A stretch of 64,000 nt of DNA from Rhodovulum bhavnagarense. GTDB taxonomy: Bacteria > Pseudomonadota > Alphaproteobacteria > Rhodobacterales > Rhodobacteraceae. Shown here piece after piece: positions 38,406 to 47,862 of this stretch (position 1 is the stretch's first letter; every line of letters begins with the position of its first letter). The stretch lies in assembly GCF_004343505.1 (NCBI RefSeq), contig NZ_SLXU01000002.1, positions 62,001-126,000 on the forward strand. The letters run 5' to 3'. The notes under the pieces are model-generated. The model saw nothing but the letters and a program-made list of their open reading frames with translations. It did not search any database and was not told the DNA's origin. Made by a program: the position numbers and the translations under genes.

Positions 38406-40856
38406 TTAAACCCCTTTTTCGGCGTGGTGTGCATGCGCTTGGCCCAGCCCCGCCTCTTCCATCAGTCGCGCGGCCGCCTCGTCGATCAGCCGCTGCTCTG
38501 CCATGCCCTTGAGGGGGATGCGCCCGGCCTCGAGGAAGAGTGGCGCGGCCAGCGGGGTCGCGCGTGGACAGGCGATATGGTCGATGCGTCCTTGCACCCG
38601 CGCCAGCATCGCCTCGATCCGGCCGAAATCGACAAGGCCTTTCATCGCCTCTTCGCGGGTGATGTCCAGCATGACATGGCCGGGGTCGTATTTCATCAGC
38701 GTGTCATAGAGGATGTCCGAGGAAAACGTGGCTTGGCGCCCGGATTTGCGCTTGCCGGGCTGGTTGCGTTCGATCAGCCCGGCGATGACGGCGGATGTTC
38801 GAAATGTGCGCTTCATGACCGCGTTTCGGGCCAGCCAGCCCTCGAAAGCGGCCGTAAGAGCATTCGATTCCAACAAGTTCGCAGGCGCGGTAATCTCCTC
38901 CAGCCCCCAGATCAACGTGGCATAATCCGTGGCAACGAAGCCCAGTGGGGCCAGCCCTGCATCCTCCATTCGTTGGCTCAATAAAAGGCCCAGGGTCCGT
39001 TGCGCGTTGCGCCCGGCAAAACCGTAGACGCACAGGTGATGCCGTCCATCCCTGGGAAAGGTTTCGACCAGTAGCCGCTCGGGCGTCGGCAGGCGCGAAA
39101 CGCGGCCCTGCAAAGCCAGCCAATCGGCGGTATGGGAAGGCAGGGCCGAAAAATCGCCCTCGCGAAACAGTGCAAGAATGCGATCCGCCAGCCGGGTGGA
39201 GGTGGCAAACCTGGTGCCTGTGAAAACCGCAATCCTCGGTTCGCGCGCCGGGCTGCGGGTGACCTCGACGACCATCTCGCGCAAACCCTCGTAGCGGACG
39301 ACCTGGCCACCGATCAGAAACGTGTCGCCATGCGTCAGCGTGGCGGCAAAGGCTTCCTCGACTTCTCCCAGCGGTGCGCCTCCGCGGCTGGGTTTAAGAC
39401 GTACCTTTAGCGTTTCGGCATCGACGATTGTGCCCAGATTCATGCGGATGGTTTGTGCGATGCGCGGGTCGCGCAGCCGCCAGCGCCCGTCGGCGTCCTG
39501 CATCAGCCGCTGCCAGCGGTCATAGGTGCGCAGGGCATAGCCCCCCGTTGCCGCGAATTCCAAGCATGCATCAAATTGCGGGCGAGAGAGCGCGGTATAG
39601 GGACCGGCGCGCGTGACCTCGGCAAACAAGGTGTCGGCGTTGAACGGGCCCGCCGCGGCGGTGGCCAGTATATGCTGGCACAGCACGTCGCGGGCGCCGG
39701 GACCGCGCGGTTCGCCATCGAGGTCACCCTCGCGCACGGCCTCAAGCGCGGCCAGGCATTCGACCACCTCGAACCGGTTGGCGGGCACCAGAAGCGCCCT
39801 TGAGGGGGCGTTATAGCGATGGTTGGCCCGCCCGATCCGTTGCACCAGGCGCTTGACGTTCTTGGGGGCGCCCACCTGGATCACAAGGTCTACATCGCCC
39901 CAGTCGATGCCAAGATCCAGCGAGCCGGTGCAGACCACCGCGCGCAATCCCCCCGTGACCATCGTGTTTTCCACCTTTTCGCGCGCCTCGCGCGACAGGC
40001 TGCCATGGTGGATCGCGATGGGCAGGTTGTCGGCATTGGCGAGCCACAGGTCGCGAAAGAACAGTTCCGCCTGGGCGCGGGTGTTGTGAAAGATCAGCGT
40101 CGTGCGATGGCGCGCGATCTGATCCAGAATCGCCGGGATCGCGTGGCGCCCGCCGCCACCAGCCCAAGGTGGGGGCGTCGGGGTGTCGAGCATCGTTATG
40201 TCAGGGGCCGGGCCGGAATCCGCGATCAGCACCGCGCAAGGATCTGGGTGCGGCGCAAGAAAATGCGCCAGCGCCGGCGGGTCCTCGACCGTGGCCGACA
40301 GGCCAACCCGGCGCAGGCCGGGACATAGGGCCGACAGCCGCGCGAGCCCCAGCATCAACTGATCCCCGCGCCTCGACTCGGCCAGCGCATGGGTTTCGTC
40401 AACGATCACTCGTTCGAGCCCGGCAAAGATGCGCGGCGCGTCCTCGTAGGACAAGAGCAAGGCCAGGCTTTCGGGCGTGGTCAGCAGGATATGGGGCGGA
40501 TCGGCACGTTGACGGCGGCGCCGTGTCTGTGAGGTGTCGCCAGTGCGATCCTCGACCCGGATATTCAGCCCCATCTCGGCGATCGGCGTGGCCAGGTTGC
40601 GGCGGATGTCCGCCGCCAGGGCCTTGAGGGGCGAAATGTAGAGCGTGTGCAAGCCCGGCGCCGGATTCGCGCCGAGTTCGGCAAGCGTTGGCAGGAATCC
40701 GGCAAGCGTCTTGCCCCCGCCCGTGGGCGCGATCAGCAAAAGCGCCGGTACGGCGGCGCGCTCCAGCATGGCGTGCTGGTGGGGATGGACCGACCAGTCG
40801 CGGGCGGCGAACCAGTCGGCGATGACAGGGGGCAGGGCAGAGGGCGGGGCGGTCAT
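38406..40856 (-). CDS. Ligase-associated Lhr-like DEXH-box helicase
   Basis: This 816-residue superfamily-2 helicase of the ligase-associated DNA damage response type has Walker A APTGGGKT (43-50), the Ia-like SPLKALAADIRRNL, a DETH box (153-156, IVDETHALAE), GLSATVEDP, HNTRAQAE and the arginine-finger motif QRIGRANHR, then the DEAD_assoc/WH region. Lhr-type enzymes of this class are monomeric 3'-5' DNA helicases in repair. The ATG at 40856 opens the pdeM operon. The usual ATP-dependent ligase and exonuclease companions are not beside it. Confidence 0.93.
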   Translation of the reverse strand: MTAPPSALPPVIADWFAARDWSVHPHQHAMLERAAVPALLLIAPTGGGKTLAGFLPTLAELGANPAPGLHTLYISPLKALAADIRRNLATPIAEMGLNIRVEDRTGDTSQTRRRRQRADPPHILLTTPESLALLLSYEDAPRIFAGLERVIVDETHALAESRRGDQLMLGLARLSALCPGLRRVGLSATVEDPPALAHFLAPHPDPCAVLIADSGPAPDITMLDTPTPPPWAGGGGRHAIPAILDQIARHRTTLIFHNTRAQAELFFRDLWLANADNLPIAIHHGSLSREAREKVENTMVTGGLRAVVCTGSLDLGIDWGDVDLVIQVGAPKNVKRLVQRIGRANHRYNAPSRALLVPANRFEVVECLAALEAVREGDLDGEPRGPGARDVLCQHILATAAAGPFNADTLFAEVTRAGPYTALSRPQFDACLEFAATGGYALRTYDRWQRLMQDADGRWRLRDPRIAQTIRMNLGTIVDAETLKVRLKPSRGGAPLGEVEEAFAATLTHGDTFLIGGQVVRYEGLREMVVEVTRSPAREPRIAVFTGTRFATSTRLADRILALFREGDFSALPSHTADWLALQGRVSRLPTPERLLVETFPRDGRHHLCVYGFAGRNAQRTLGLLLSQRMEDAGLAPLGFVATDYATLIWGLEEITAPANLLESNALTAAFEGWLARNAVMKRTFRTSAVIAGLIERNQPGKRKSGRQATFSSDILYDTLMKYDPGHVMLDITREEAMKGLVDFGRIEAMLARVQGRIDHIACPRATPLAAPLFLEAGRIPLKGMAEQRLIDEAAARLMEEAGLGQAHAHHAEKGV

Positions 40857-40900
40857 GCCCCTTATCTAGCGGCGCGGCGAACTTTGCCAAAGCCTGGCGA

Positions 40901-42211
40901 TCAATGAACGATGGCCTCGTCCCGCACGAACATGTTGGCCCAGGCCCGGTCGATCAACTCGGGTGTCATCTGGTGGGGGATGCCCTCGAACTCACAGATC
41001 GCGATCATCTGGTCGATCAGAAAGACCGGCTGATAATTCGCGTAGACATTGCCGATGGTCGGGTATTTCTCGTTCAGAAGATAGATCAGCGTTTGTTCGT
41101 CCAGCGGCATTTTTTTCTTGCGGGCGACCATCGCGAAGATCTTGAGGAAGTCTCTCTGGCAGGGGCCGTCGATCTTGATCTTGAAAAATATCCGGCGCAG
41201 CGCGGCGCGGTCGAAGATGTCGTTGGGGTGAAAGTTGGTCGAAAAGATCACCAGCGTGTCGAAAGGCACCTCGAATTTCTCGCCCGATTGCAGGGCGAGG
41301 ATGTCGCGGCCTTCCTCCAGCGGCACGATCCAGCGGTTGACAAGGGCCTGCGGCGGTTCCTCTTGTCGGCCAAGGTCGTCAACGATGAAGACGCCACCGC
41401 TTGATTTCAGTTGCAGCGGCGCCTGGTACGTGCGCGCGGTCGGGTTGTAGACAAGATCCAGCATCGACAGCGACAGTTCGCCCCCGGTGATTACGGTGGG
41501 CCGTTCACAAAGCACGTAGCGCGAGTCAAAGCGATTCGTGCTGCGCCGCAGGGTCCGGGGATCGTCGACCAGTTCCTCTGCGGCGGAATGCACGATCGGG
41601 TCGTAGACGGTGATGACCTGGCCGGCATATTCGATGGCGCGGGGCACGTAGATCCGGTCGCCCAAAGCATCGCGAATACCGTTCGAGATCGAGGATTTGC
41701 CGTTGCCGGGTGGGCCATACATCAGGATCGAGCGGCCGGAACTGACCGCGGGGCCAAGGTGACCAAGAAGATCATCGGGCAAGATGAGGTGACCCATCGC
41801 GTCGGTCAGCTGGTCGCGTGTGATCTGGATGTTGCGGATCGACTGGCGCTTTACCTGCTCGGCATAAACCGCCAGCGGTACCGGCATGGCGCCGTAATAT
41901 TCCGACTGGCCAAGCGCATCCAGGGCACGGGCCTTGCCCGCCTCGGTCAACTGATAGCCCATCTCGCCGCCGGAATTGGCATGCAGGGTGCCCGTCGCCT
42001 CCAACAGCTTTTGCGTCCGGGCGAGGTCGACCAGTTCCTGCGTCACCGGAACCGGCAGGCAGATCGCGCGCGCGATTTGCGTCACCACGTCGATATTCTT
42101 GCGAAAGACGGTTTTCAGAAGGATATCCCGCATCATCACGATCGGCAGGCGCATCTCGTCCAGCGAGCGCGGGGCGGGCGGGGCGATCACCCCCGAGGTC
42201 TGCATGTTCAT
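40901..42211 (-). CDS. AAA+ ATPase with N-terminal winged-helix-like region, at the end of the Tad locus
   Basis: This 436-residue protein has Walker A YGPPGNGKSS (165-174), Walker B GGVFIVDDLGR (272-282), a sensor-1-like FSTNF near 323 and an arginine-rich ALRRIFFKI. The first ~150 residues look like a winged helix (DLARTQKLLEATG, YQLTEAGKARALDAL). It resembles ATPases that accompany Tad/pilus clusters in Rhodobacterales, but no precise function is known to me. The ATG at 42211 gives MNMQTSG; the frame extends upstream without a ribosome-binding site. A 278-base gap separates it from cpaA, so it may have its own promoter. Confidence 0.8.
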   Translation of the reverse strand: MNMQTSGVIAPPAPRSLDEMRLPIVMMRDILLKTVFRKNIDVVTQIARAICLPVPVTQELVDLARTQKLLEATGTLHANSGGEMGYQLTEAGKARALDALGQSEYYGAMPVPLAVYAEQVKRQSIRNIQITRDQLTDAMGHLILPDDLLGHLGPAVSSGRSILMYGPPGNGKSSISNGIRDALGDRIYVPRAIEYAGQVITVYDPIVHSAAEELVDDPRTLRRSTNRFDSRYVLCERPTVITGGELSLSMLDLVYNPTARTYQAPLQLKSSGGVFIVDDLGRQEEPPQALVNRWIVPLEEGRDILALQSGEKFEVPFDTLVIFSTNFHPNDIFDRAALRRIFFKIKIDGPCQRDFLKIFAMVARKKKMPLDEQTLIYLLNEKYPTIGNVYANYQPVFLIDQMIAICEFEGIPHQMTPELIDRAWANMFVRDEAIVH

Positions 42212-42314
42212 GATGTGACCTGAAATTGTTCCGTTCGTCTCGCATGCTGGCCGGTATTTCTGGCAAATCTGGGGCGAGAGGCCGGAGATTTCGGACAATC
42301 CGAGGATTCATGCC

Positions 42315-42338
42315 GTTTCGTACAGCGTTTCGTGCAGC
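42315..42338. repeat. Tandem 12-base repeat in the ATPase leader
   Basis: GTTTCGTACAGC and GTTTCGTGCAGC lie head to tail with one mismatch, about 105 bases upstream of the AAA+ ATPase start. They could be a direct-repeat binding site. The rest of the 278-base gap shows nothing recognisable. Confidence 0.5.
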
Positions 42339-42489
42339 GGCCCTTGGGCACAAAGGCCGGGGAGGACAAGATCGGTGGTGAAACAGGCACATTCGATCCT
42401 GCGTGCCACGGCGCGGCCGCCATCCCCGCCGAGATACGGCCGCGCGCCATGACCGTGCCGCTTGTCCGCGATGCTGTGCCCTGGCGGTG

Positions 42490-42984
42490 TTACGCGCCGG
42501 CCCATCCCGAAATCGCGAGATAGGCAACAAGCGTCGGCCCTAGCGCGAGGCCCATCGGGAAATCGCGCGCCTCCCACGAGGCCCAGTCGGGTGCGATACG
42601 GCGCATCGCGGGGATGCGGCGCAGGATGCGATGCGTCAGCAAAGCCGCGATCAGTATCAGCGACAACAGCATCAGCGCCATCATGACATCCGAAAGCGCG
42701 ACGAACGGTGCCATCGCCGCGGCGAACTTGGCATCGCCCGCGCCGATCACGCCCGCCATGTTCAGAACAAAGCCCATGATCAGGATCACCAACAGATGTG
42801 CCCAGCGCCAAGCCCAGATTTCCAGCGGCAGAACGGCAAGGCCCACCACGGCAAAGACGGCGACCAGCGCATAGACCGACTTATTTGGGATGCGCATGGT
42901 CTTGAGGTCGCTGAACGCCACCCATAGCCCGATGGGTAGGGCGAAGGGCAGGAACCACAGGGCGGTCGGATCGAGAAGCTGCAT
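42490..42984 (-). CDS. cpaA: Prepilin peptidase of the Tad system (CpaA/TadV)
   Basis: This 164-residue type IV prepilin peptidase (A24 family) has about five to six membrane helices. It carries the two catalytic aspartates: Asp26 in FSDLKTMRIPN and Asp84 in the GAGD motif GAGDAKF. It lacks the N-methyltransferase domain of PilD, as usual for CpaA/TadV. It should process the two Flp-type pilins at the start of the locus. It follows the TPR lipoprotein gene by four bases. Confidence 0.92.
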   Translation of the reverse strand: MQLLDPTALWFLPFALPIGLWVAFSDLKTMRIPNKSVYALVAVFAVVGLAVLPLEIWAWRWAHLLVILIMGFVLNMAGVIGAGDAKFAAAMAPFVALSDVMMALMLLSLILIAALLTHRILRRIPAMRRIAPDWASWEARDFPMGLALGPTLVAYLAISGWAGA

Positions 42985-42988
42985 CGGA

Positions 42989-43846
42989 TCAGTTTACCAC
43001 GTTGCTGTCGAGCGCCCGCAGCGCCCGCTCGGCGGCCTCGAAATGCTGGGGATTGGCGTCGATCGCCTCTTTCAGCAGGCCGCGGCCGATCTCGACATCG
43101 CCCTGCTTGATCGCGGTGAGGGCAAGTGTATGAAAAAGCTGTGCCTTTTCTGCCTGAGTCATCTCCACGATGGGTAGTTGATAGTTGCGTTGGGCGCCGC
43201 GGGCGAGGACGAGGTTGTTCTTGGCGGTGAACAGCGTGGCGTCATAGGTGATCGCCTCGACGAATAGCCTCTCAGCGCCGGTATAATCCCCGCGCGACAG
43301 TTTTGAATAGCCCCAGTTGTTCAGCACGCCCGAGGGCCTTGTCGTCAGTTCGACCGCGGTTTCGTAGAAACTGTCGGCTTTTTCCCATTCCTTGTTGCTG
43401 TCGGCGACCATCGCTTCCAGCCGGTAGCGTTTATAGGTTTCGAACGTGGGCGGGATTGCGTCCAGGATCTTTTCGGCCTTTTTCCAGTCGCCGTTGCGGA
43501 TCAGTGCGTCGGCATGGTCAACCCGGTCGTCATCGGTGGCATCGGGGTGATCGACGACCTTTGCCCAGGCCAGTGCGCCCTCGGTATTGCGCTTGGCGCG
43601 GATCAACGCGCGCGCAAGGCCCCGTTTGGGCGCGATATCGTCTGGCCGTTCCTTGGCCACGGCCGAGAAATGGCGGACCGCCTCATTGGGGTCTGCCACG
43701 TTCATCATGATTTCGTTGAGACTGCTTTCGTCGCTGGCCAGCACGTCCTGCACGGCGCGCTCTACCTCGGCCTCGCCATTTGTCGTACAGCCAGGTACTG
43801 CCAGCGCCGCAATGGCGCAGACCGATACAAGAAAGACATGGCGCAT
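42989..43846 (-). CDS. TPR-repeat lipoprotein of the Tad locus
   Basis: This 285-residue protein has a lipoprotein signal (CAIAALAVPGC, lipidated Cys20) and several TPR-like repeats, for example NEAVRHFSAVAKERPDDI, RPSGVLNNWGYSKLSRGDYTGAERLF and QGDVEIGRGLLKEAIDANPQHFEAA. TadD-type TPR lipoproteins assist secretin assembly or pilus biogenesis. It lies between a second TPR gene and cpaA, in the usual tadD region, so an outer-membrane pilotin-like role is likely. Which of the two TPR proteins is the true TadD equivalent is not clear. Confidence 0.83.
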   Translation of the reverse strand: MRHVFLVSVCAIAALAVPGCTTNGEAEVERAVQDVLASDESSLNEIMMNVADPNEAVRHFSAVAKERPDDIAPKRGLARALIRAKRNTEGALAWAKVVDHPDATDDDRVDHADALIRNGDWKKAEKILDAIPPTFETYKRYRLEAMVADSNKEWEKADSFYETAVELTTRPSGVLNNWGYSKLSRGDYTGAERLFVEAITYDATLFTAKNNLVLARGAQRNYQLPIVEMTQAEKAQLFHTLALTAIKQGDVEIGRGLLKEAIDANPQHFEAAERALRALDSNVVN

Positions 43847-43872
43847 TTTCCTGCGTCCTCTGCTGCTCTGCC

Positions 43873-44475
43873 TCAGGGGGTGGACAGCAGCAGGTATTTT
43901 CCACTGCCCCGCCTCACCAACACAAAATCGTTGTTTTGCGGCGGATCATAGGCCGAATTCTCGGTTTTTGCGATAGCGCGGCGCAGATTTTCGCGGATTT
44001 CGTCCGATTCGCCACTGTCCAGCGCATAGGCGGTGCGGAATACCCGGCGTGCCTCTCCGGTTTGTCCGCTCTCCATCAGGACCACGCCGAGATTGTTCCA
44101 GGCGGGCACGAATGTCTCGTCGACGTCGATCGCCCGGCGCAACTGTGCCTCGGCCTGTCCCAGCCGTCCCAGATGCAGGTTTGCCGATCCGATGGCGGAC
44201 AGGACATCGGCCGTCAGCCCTTGTTCGGCCGCCGCGCGATAATAGGCCTTGAGCGCCAGTTCGAATTCTCCCGCCGCCATCAAACGATGACCGACGATCA
44301 AGCCATCCACGGCCTCGGTCACCTCGGGCGTGCCGGGCGGAGGCGGGGGACCGTGGCGGCCGTTTCCCGGCCCACCCAGGCCGTTCTGGCAGGCCGCCAG
44401 AAAAGACAGCGCAGCCGCTAACAGTGCCATTGAGAGGCTAGAACGCCCCCTTTTGGAGAGTTTCGTAAATGCCAT
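43873..44475 (-). CDS. tadD: TadD-like TPR lipoprotein
   Basis: This 200-residue lipoprotein (lipobox FLAAC, Cys29, after a basic n-region TKLSKRGR) has a Pro-rich linker and two to three TPR units (AGEFELALKAYYRAAAEQG, LSAIGSANLHLGRLGQAEAQL, VPAWNNLGVVLMESGQTGEA). The order tadC then a TPR lipoprotein matches TadD. The ATG at 44475 overlaps tadC by 38 bases and supplies the positive signal-peptide start. An ATG at 44430 just after tadC would leave a signal of only 13 residues with no positive charge. Confidence 0.82.
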   Translation of the reverse strand: MAFTKLSKRGRSSLSMALLAAALSFLAACQNGLGGPGNGRHGPPPPPGTPEVTEAVDGLIVGHRLMAAGEFELALKAYYRAAAEQGLTADVLSAIGSANLHLGRLGQAEAQLRRAIDVDETFVPAWNNLGVVLMESGQTGEARRVFRTAYALDSGESDEIRENLRRAIAKTENSAYDPPQNNDFVLVRRGSGKYLLLSTP

Positions 44476-45427
44476 ACACCGAGGGGCCAATCAGGATGAT
44501 CATCAGCGGCGGAACCGTGAACATCATCGTGCCCAGTGTCAGCTTGGTAGGCAAGACATTCGCCTTTTCTTCGGCCCGCATCACGCGTTTGTCGCGCATT
44601 TCGCCCGCATAAACGCGTAGTGCCTCCGAGATGGAGGTGCCAAAGCTGGCCGACTGGATCAGCACGGTCACGAAAGAGGCGACATCGGGCACGCCGCAGC
44701 GTTCGCCCATATCCTTGAGAACCTGGATCTTGTCCTTGCCTGCCTTCAACTCGTGGGCGACCATTTCGTACTCGTCAGCCAGGTCGGGAAAGCCCGCACG
44801 GATCTCGGCGGCGACGCGGATGATGGCCTGGTCCAGCGACTGGCCCGCCTCGACGCAGACCAGCATCATGTCCAGGCTATCGGGAAAGCCGTTGGTGATT
44901 TCTCCTTGCCGGGTTTGCAATCGGCGCTGTACCCAGTATTTCGGCAGGTAATAGCCAATCGCCCCGGGAACGATGATCGACAGGATCATCTGCGTGGAGG
45001 ACATCCCGCCGGTGGAGTTGCCGACGATGGCATAGAGCACCCCCGCCACCAAAAGCGCGATCCCCAACGCGAACTGCGCGAAATGATACATGCGCACCGA
45101 TGATCGCGAGCGGTAGCCGGCGCGCATCAGCTTGAGCCGAATGGCACTGAATTCCTCTTCGTTCTGGGGTTCGAGGAATGTGGAATACTTGTCCAGCTTG
45201 TCGGCCCGCGAGTTGTAGCGCAGCCGGGGCAGGCCTGTCTCGGCGCTGGCGCGCTGGCGTGCGAGGTTTTCTTCGCGCAGCCGGTCCAGCGGATCGGCGC
45301 GTTTTTTCAAAAGCGAGGGCAGCGCCAGCGCCAGCAATGTCACCGCGAGAAATCCCACCGCATAGATCGGGCCGAGCGGGCCGAGCCTTTCGACCAGAAT
45401 TGCCTGGATCGTATCGAGCATTGCCAT
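44438..45427 (-). CDS. tadC: Tad pilus inner-membrane platform protein TadC
   Basis: This 329-residue T2SSF-domain protein has hydrophobic helices near residues 20-40, 115-160 and 290-325, and a cytoplasmic core containing FPDSLDMMLVCVEAGQSLDQAI and the mirrored VPDVASFVTVLIQSASFGTSISEALR. With TadB it forms the platform on which the CpaF ATPase acts. The start at 45427 is ten bases after tadB. The end overlaps the following lipoprotein gene. Confidence 0.94.
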   Translation of the reverse strand: MAMLDTIQAILVERLGPLGPIYAVGFLAVTLLALALPSLLKKRADPLDRLREENLARQRASAETGLPRLRYNSRADKLDKYSTFLEPQNEEEFSAIRLKLMRAGYRSRSSVRMYHFAQFALGIALLVAGVLYAIVGNSTGGMSSTQMILSIIVPGAIGYYLPKYWVQRRLQTRQGEITNGFPDSLDMMLVCVEAGQSLDQAIIRVAAEIRAGFPDLADEYEMVAHELKAGKDKIQVLKDMGERCGVPDVASFVTVLIQSASFGTSISEALRVYAGEMRDKRVMRAEEKANVLPTKLTLGTMMFTVPPLMIILIGPSVYGIYETLQKGAF

Positions 45428-45437
45428 AGTGGCCTCC

Positions 45438-46406
45438 CTAGACCTTGATGTTGACCATCATGCGCATGAAAATCACGTTGGTGACGAGGAACACGCCGAC
45501 GGCGAGGGCGGCCGGGATGAAAAAGGCGGTTTGCTTGACGCTGTCGTAATAGTCGGGCTTGAGAACCGAAATCATCAGGATTGCCGCGATCGGGAAGCCC
45601 GACAGGAACATCCCCGACCATTTCGCCTCTGCGGTGATCGCCTTGACCCGGCGGAACAGTTTGAACCGCGCGCGGATGACAGCGGCGAGCCCCGCGAGGA
45701 TTTCGGCAAGGTTCCCGCCGGATTGCTGCTGGATCGTCACTGCCACGGCGAGAAAGCGTAGATCCTGCATGTCCATGCGTTCGGCAAGATCTTTCAGCGC
45801 CTCTGACACATCGCGCCCGTAGGCGGCCTCGTCCGCGATGATGCCGAACTCCGAGCCAAGCGGATCGGCTACCTCGCGCGCCACGATGTTGATCGCCGAG
45901 ATGAAAGGATGCCCCACCTTGAGCGATCGGACCATGAGTTCTACCGCGTCGGGAAGCTGTTCCTCGATCAGGGCGAGGCGTTTCTTGGCCTTGTTGTTGA
46001 TCCACACATAGACCCCGCCAACCCCCATCACCACCGCCACCAGCGCACGCACGGGCAGGGCCGCCTCGGTGCCCATGGTAAGCCCCATGAAAGCCACCCC
46101 CGACAGCAGCACCATGATCATGATCAGTTGTTTCGGCGAAAAGGCGATATTGGCTTTTTGCGCCTTGTCCGACAGCATCGAGTAAAGCGGGATGCCGCGC
46201 GCGTTCACGTGCTGGCTCATCTCCTTGCGGAGCTGTTCCAGAACCTCTTCGCGATTGCCGCCTTTTTCCAGCATTTCCAGCCGGCGGTTGAGCTTGCTGT
46301 TAAGGCTGATCGATCTGCCAAAGACGGTCAGGTACAGACCCTCGACCAGAACAAGGACAGAAACGAAAATCAGCCCGTAGATAAGGGGTTCGGCACTGAT
46401 TTGCAT
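45438..46406 (-). CDS. tadB: Tad pilus inner-membrane platform protein TadB
   Basis: This 322-residue T2SSF-domain protein has an N-terminal membrane helix (LIYGLIFVSVLVLVEGLYL), a charged cytoplasmic stretch (LNRRLEMLEKGGNREEVLEQL) and C-terminal helices. The core motif LPDAVELMVRSLKVGHPFISAI is the TadB counterpart of the TadC motif, and QQQSGGNLAEILAGLA is conserved in T2SS/T4P platform proteins. It lies three bases after the CpaF gene, so translation is coupled. Confidence 0.94.
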   Translation of the reverse strand: MQISAEPLIYGLIFVSVLVLVEGLYLTVFGRSISLNSKLNRRLEMLEKGGNREEVLEQLRKEMSQHVNARGIPLYSMLSDKAQKANIAFSPKQLIMIMVLLSGVAFMGLTMGTEAALPVRALVAVVMGVGGVYVWINNKAKKRLALIEEQLPDAVELMVRSLKVGHPFISAINIVAREVADPLGSEFGIIADEAAYGRDVSEALKDLAERMDMQDLRFLAVAVTIQQQSGGNLAEILAGLAAVIRARFKLFRRVKAITAEAKWSGMFLSGFPIAAILMISVLKPDYYDSVKQTAFFIPAALAVGVFLVTNVIFMRMMVNIKV

Positions 46407-46409
46407 GGC

Positions 46410-47840
46410 TTATGCCCCCATATTCGGTTCAAAAAGGCTGGCTGGCAGATCATAGCCCCACTGGCGGAAGCGTTCCGAATAGTGGCTGCGCACGCCGGTG
46501 GCGGTGAATCGGCCGATGATCTTGCCGTCGGGTTGCAGCCCGAGGCGTTCGTAGCGGAACACCTCCTGCATCGAGATCACGTCGCCCTCCATGCCGGTCA
46601 GTTCGGTGATCGAGACCATCCGGCGCGACCCGTCCTGCAGGCGGCTGGCCTGCACGATCAGGTTCACAGCGCTTGCGATCTGGCTGCGAACCGCTTTGAG
46701 TGGCATCTCGATCCCTGCCATCGCGATCATGTTCTCAAGGCGCGAAACGGCGTCACGGGCGTTGTTGGCGTGGATCGTGGTCATCGAGCCGTCATGGCCG
46801 GTGTTCATCGCCTGCAACATGTCGATGACCTCTTCGCCGCGGGTTTCGCCGACGATGATGCGGTCGGGGCGCATCCGCAGGGCGTTCCTCAGACAGTCGC
46901 GCTGGGTCACCGCGCCGCGGCCCTCGACATTGGCGGGGCGGCTTTCCATCCGGCCCACATGGGTCTGCTGCAGCTGCAGTTCGGCAGTATCTTCGATCGT
47001 CAGGATGCGTTCGGAATTGTCGATGAAGCTGGACAGCGCGTTCAATGTGGTCGTCTTGCCCGACCCCGTCCCGCCCGACACGATCACGTTGAGGCGGCAG
47101 GCCACGGCGGCCTGTAGATAGGCTGCCATTTCCTCGGTGAAGGCGCCGAAGCGGACAAGATCGTCAACGCCCAGCTTGTCCTTCTTGAATTTCCGGATCG
47201 AAACCAGGCTGCCATCCACCGCGATCGGCGGCACCATCGCGTTGAATCGCGACCCGTCAGCCAGGCGCGCGTCGACATAGGGGTTCGATTCATCGACGCG
47301 CCGGCCCACGGCGGAAACGATCTTGTCGATGATCCGCAAAAGGTGGCGTTCGTCCTTGAAGGTGATGTCGGTCAGTGTCAGCTTGCCCGCGCGTTCGACG
47401 AAGATCTGCTTGGGCCCATTGACCAGGATGTCGTTGATGGTTTCGTCCTGCAAGAGCGGCTCTAGCGGGCCGAGCCCCTTGACCTCGTCATAGAGTTCCT
47501 GGTGCAGTTGTCGACGGTCCTCCTTGTTGAGGACCACGCTCATTTCCTCTAGTGCCTCGGCGGCGATGTCCTGGATCTCGGCGCGCAGATCGGCCTCGGC
47601 GGCGTGTTCCAATGCGGCGAGGTTGAGGTTTTCCAACAGGCGCTTGTGCAATTCGACCTTGAGCTCGCCCAGCTTTTCGCGTCTCTTGCGTTCCTTGTCC
47701 TCGGGCATCGCGCGGGCCGGGGCGGTGCGTGGCTTGGCCGGGGCGCTGTTGGTTGTCGCGGGGCGGACCTGTTGGGGCGGCGTGGCGACATGCGCGAGAC
47801 GGGCGGCGGAATGGTCGGCCTTCTTGTAGCGCGAGAACAT
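46410..47840 (-). CDS. tadA: Tad pilus assembly ATPase CpaF/TadA
   Basis: This 476-residue secretion ATPase powers Flp pilus assembly. A basic N-terminal extension and a coiled region precede the ATPase core. Walker A GGTGSGKT lies at 256-263. The Asp-box-like RILTIEDTAELQL, the arginine-rich LRMRPDRIIVGETRGEEVIDML (Walker B) and HDGSMTTIHANNARDAVSRLE with the His box are all present. The relatives VirB11 and PilT share this layout. It is preceded by cpaE and followed by tadB. Confidence 0.97.
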   Translation of the reverse strand: MFSRYKKADHSAARLAHVATPPQQVRPATTNSAPAKPRTAPARAMPEDKERKRREKLGELKVELHKRLLENLNLAALEHAAEADLRAEIQDIAAEALEEMSVVLNKEDRRQLHQELYDEVKGLGPLEPLLQDETINDILVNGPKQIFVERAGKLTLTDITFKDERHLLRIIDKIVSAVGRRVDESNPYVDARLADGSRFNAMVPPIAVDGSLVSIRKFKKDKLGVDDLVRFGAFTEEMAAYLQAAVACRLNVIVSGGTGSGKTTTLNALSSFIDNSERILTIEDTAELQLQQTHVGRMESRPANVEGRGAVTQRDCLRNALRMRPDRIIVGETRGEEVIDMLQAMNTGHDGSMTTIHANNARDAVSRLENMIAMAGIEMPLKAVRSQIASAVNLIVQASRLQDGSRRMVSITELTGMEGDVISMQEVFRYERLGLQPDGKIIGRFTATGVRSHYSERFRQWGYDLPASLFEPNMGA

Positions 47841-47862
47841 CGGTGTTTCTCCCCGGTCCTGA

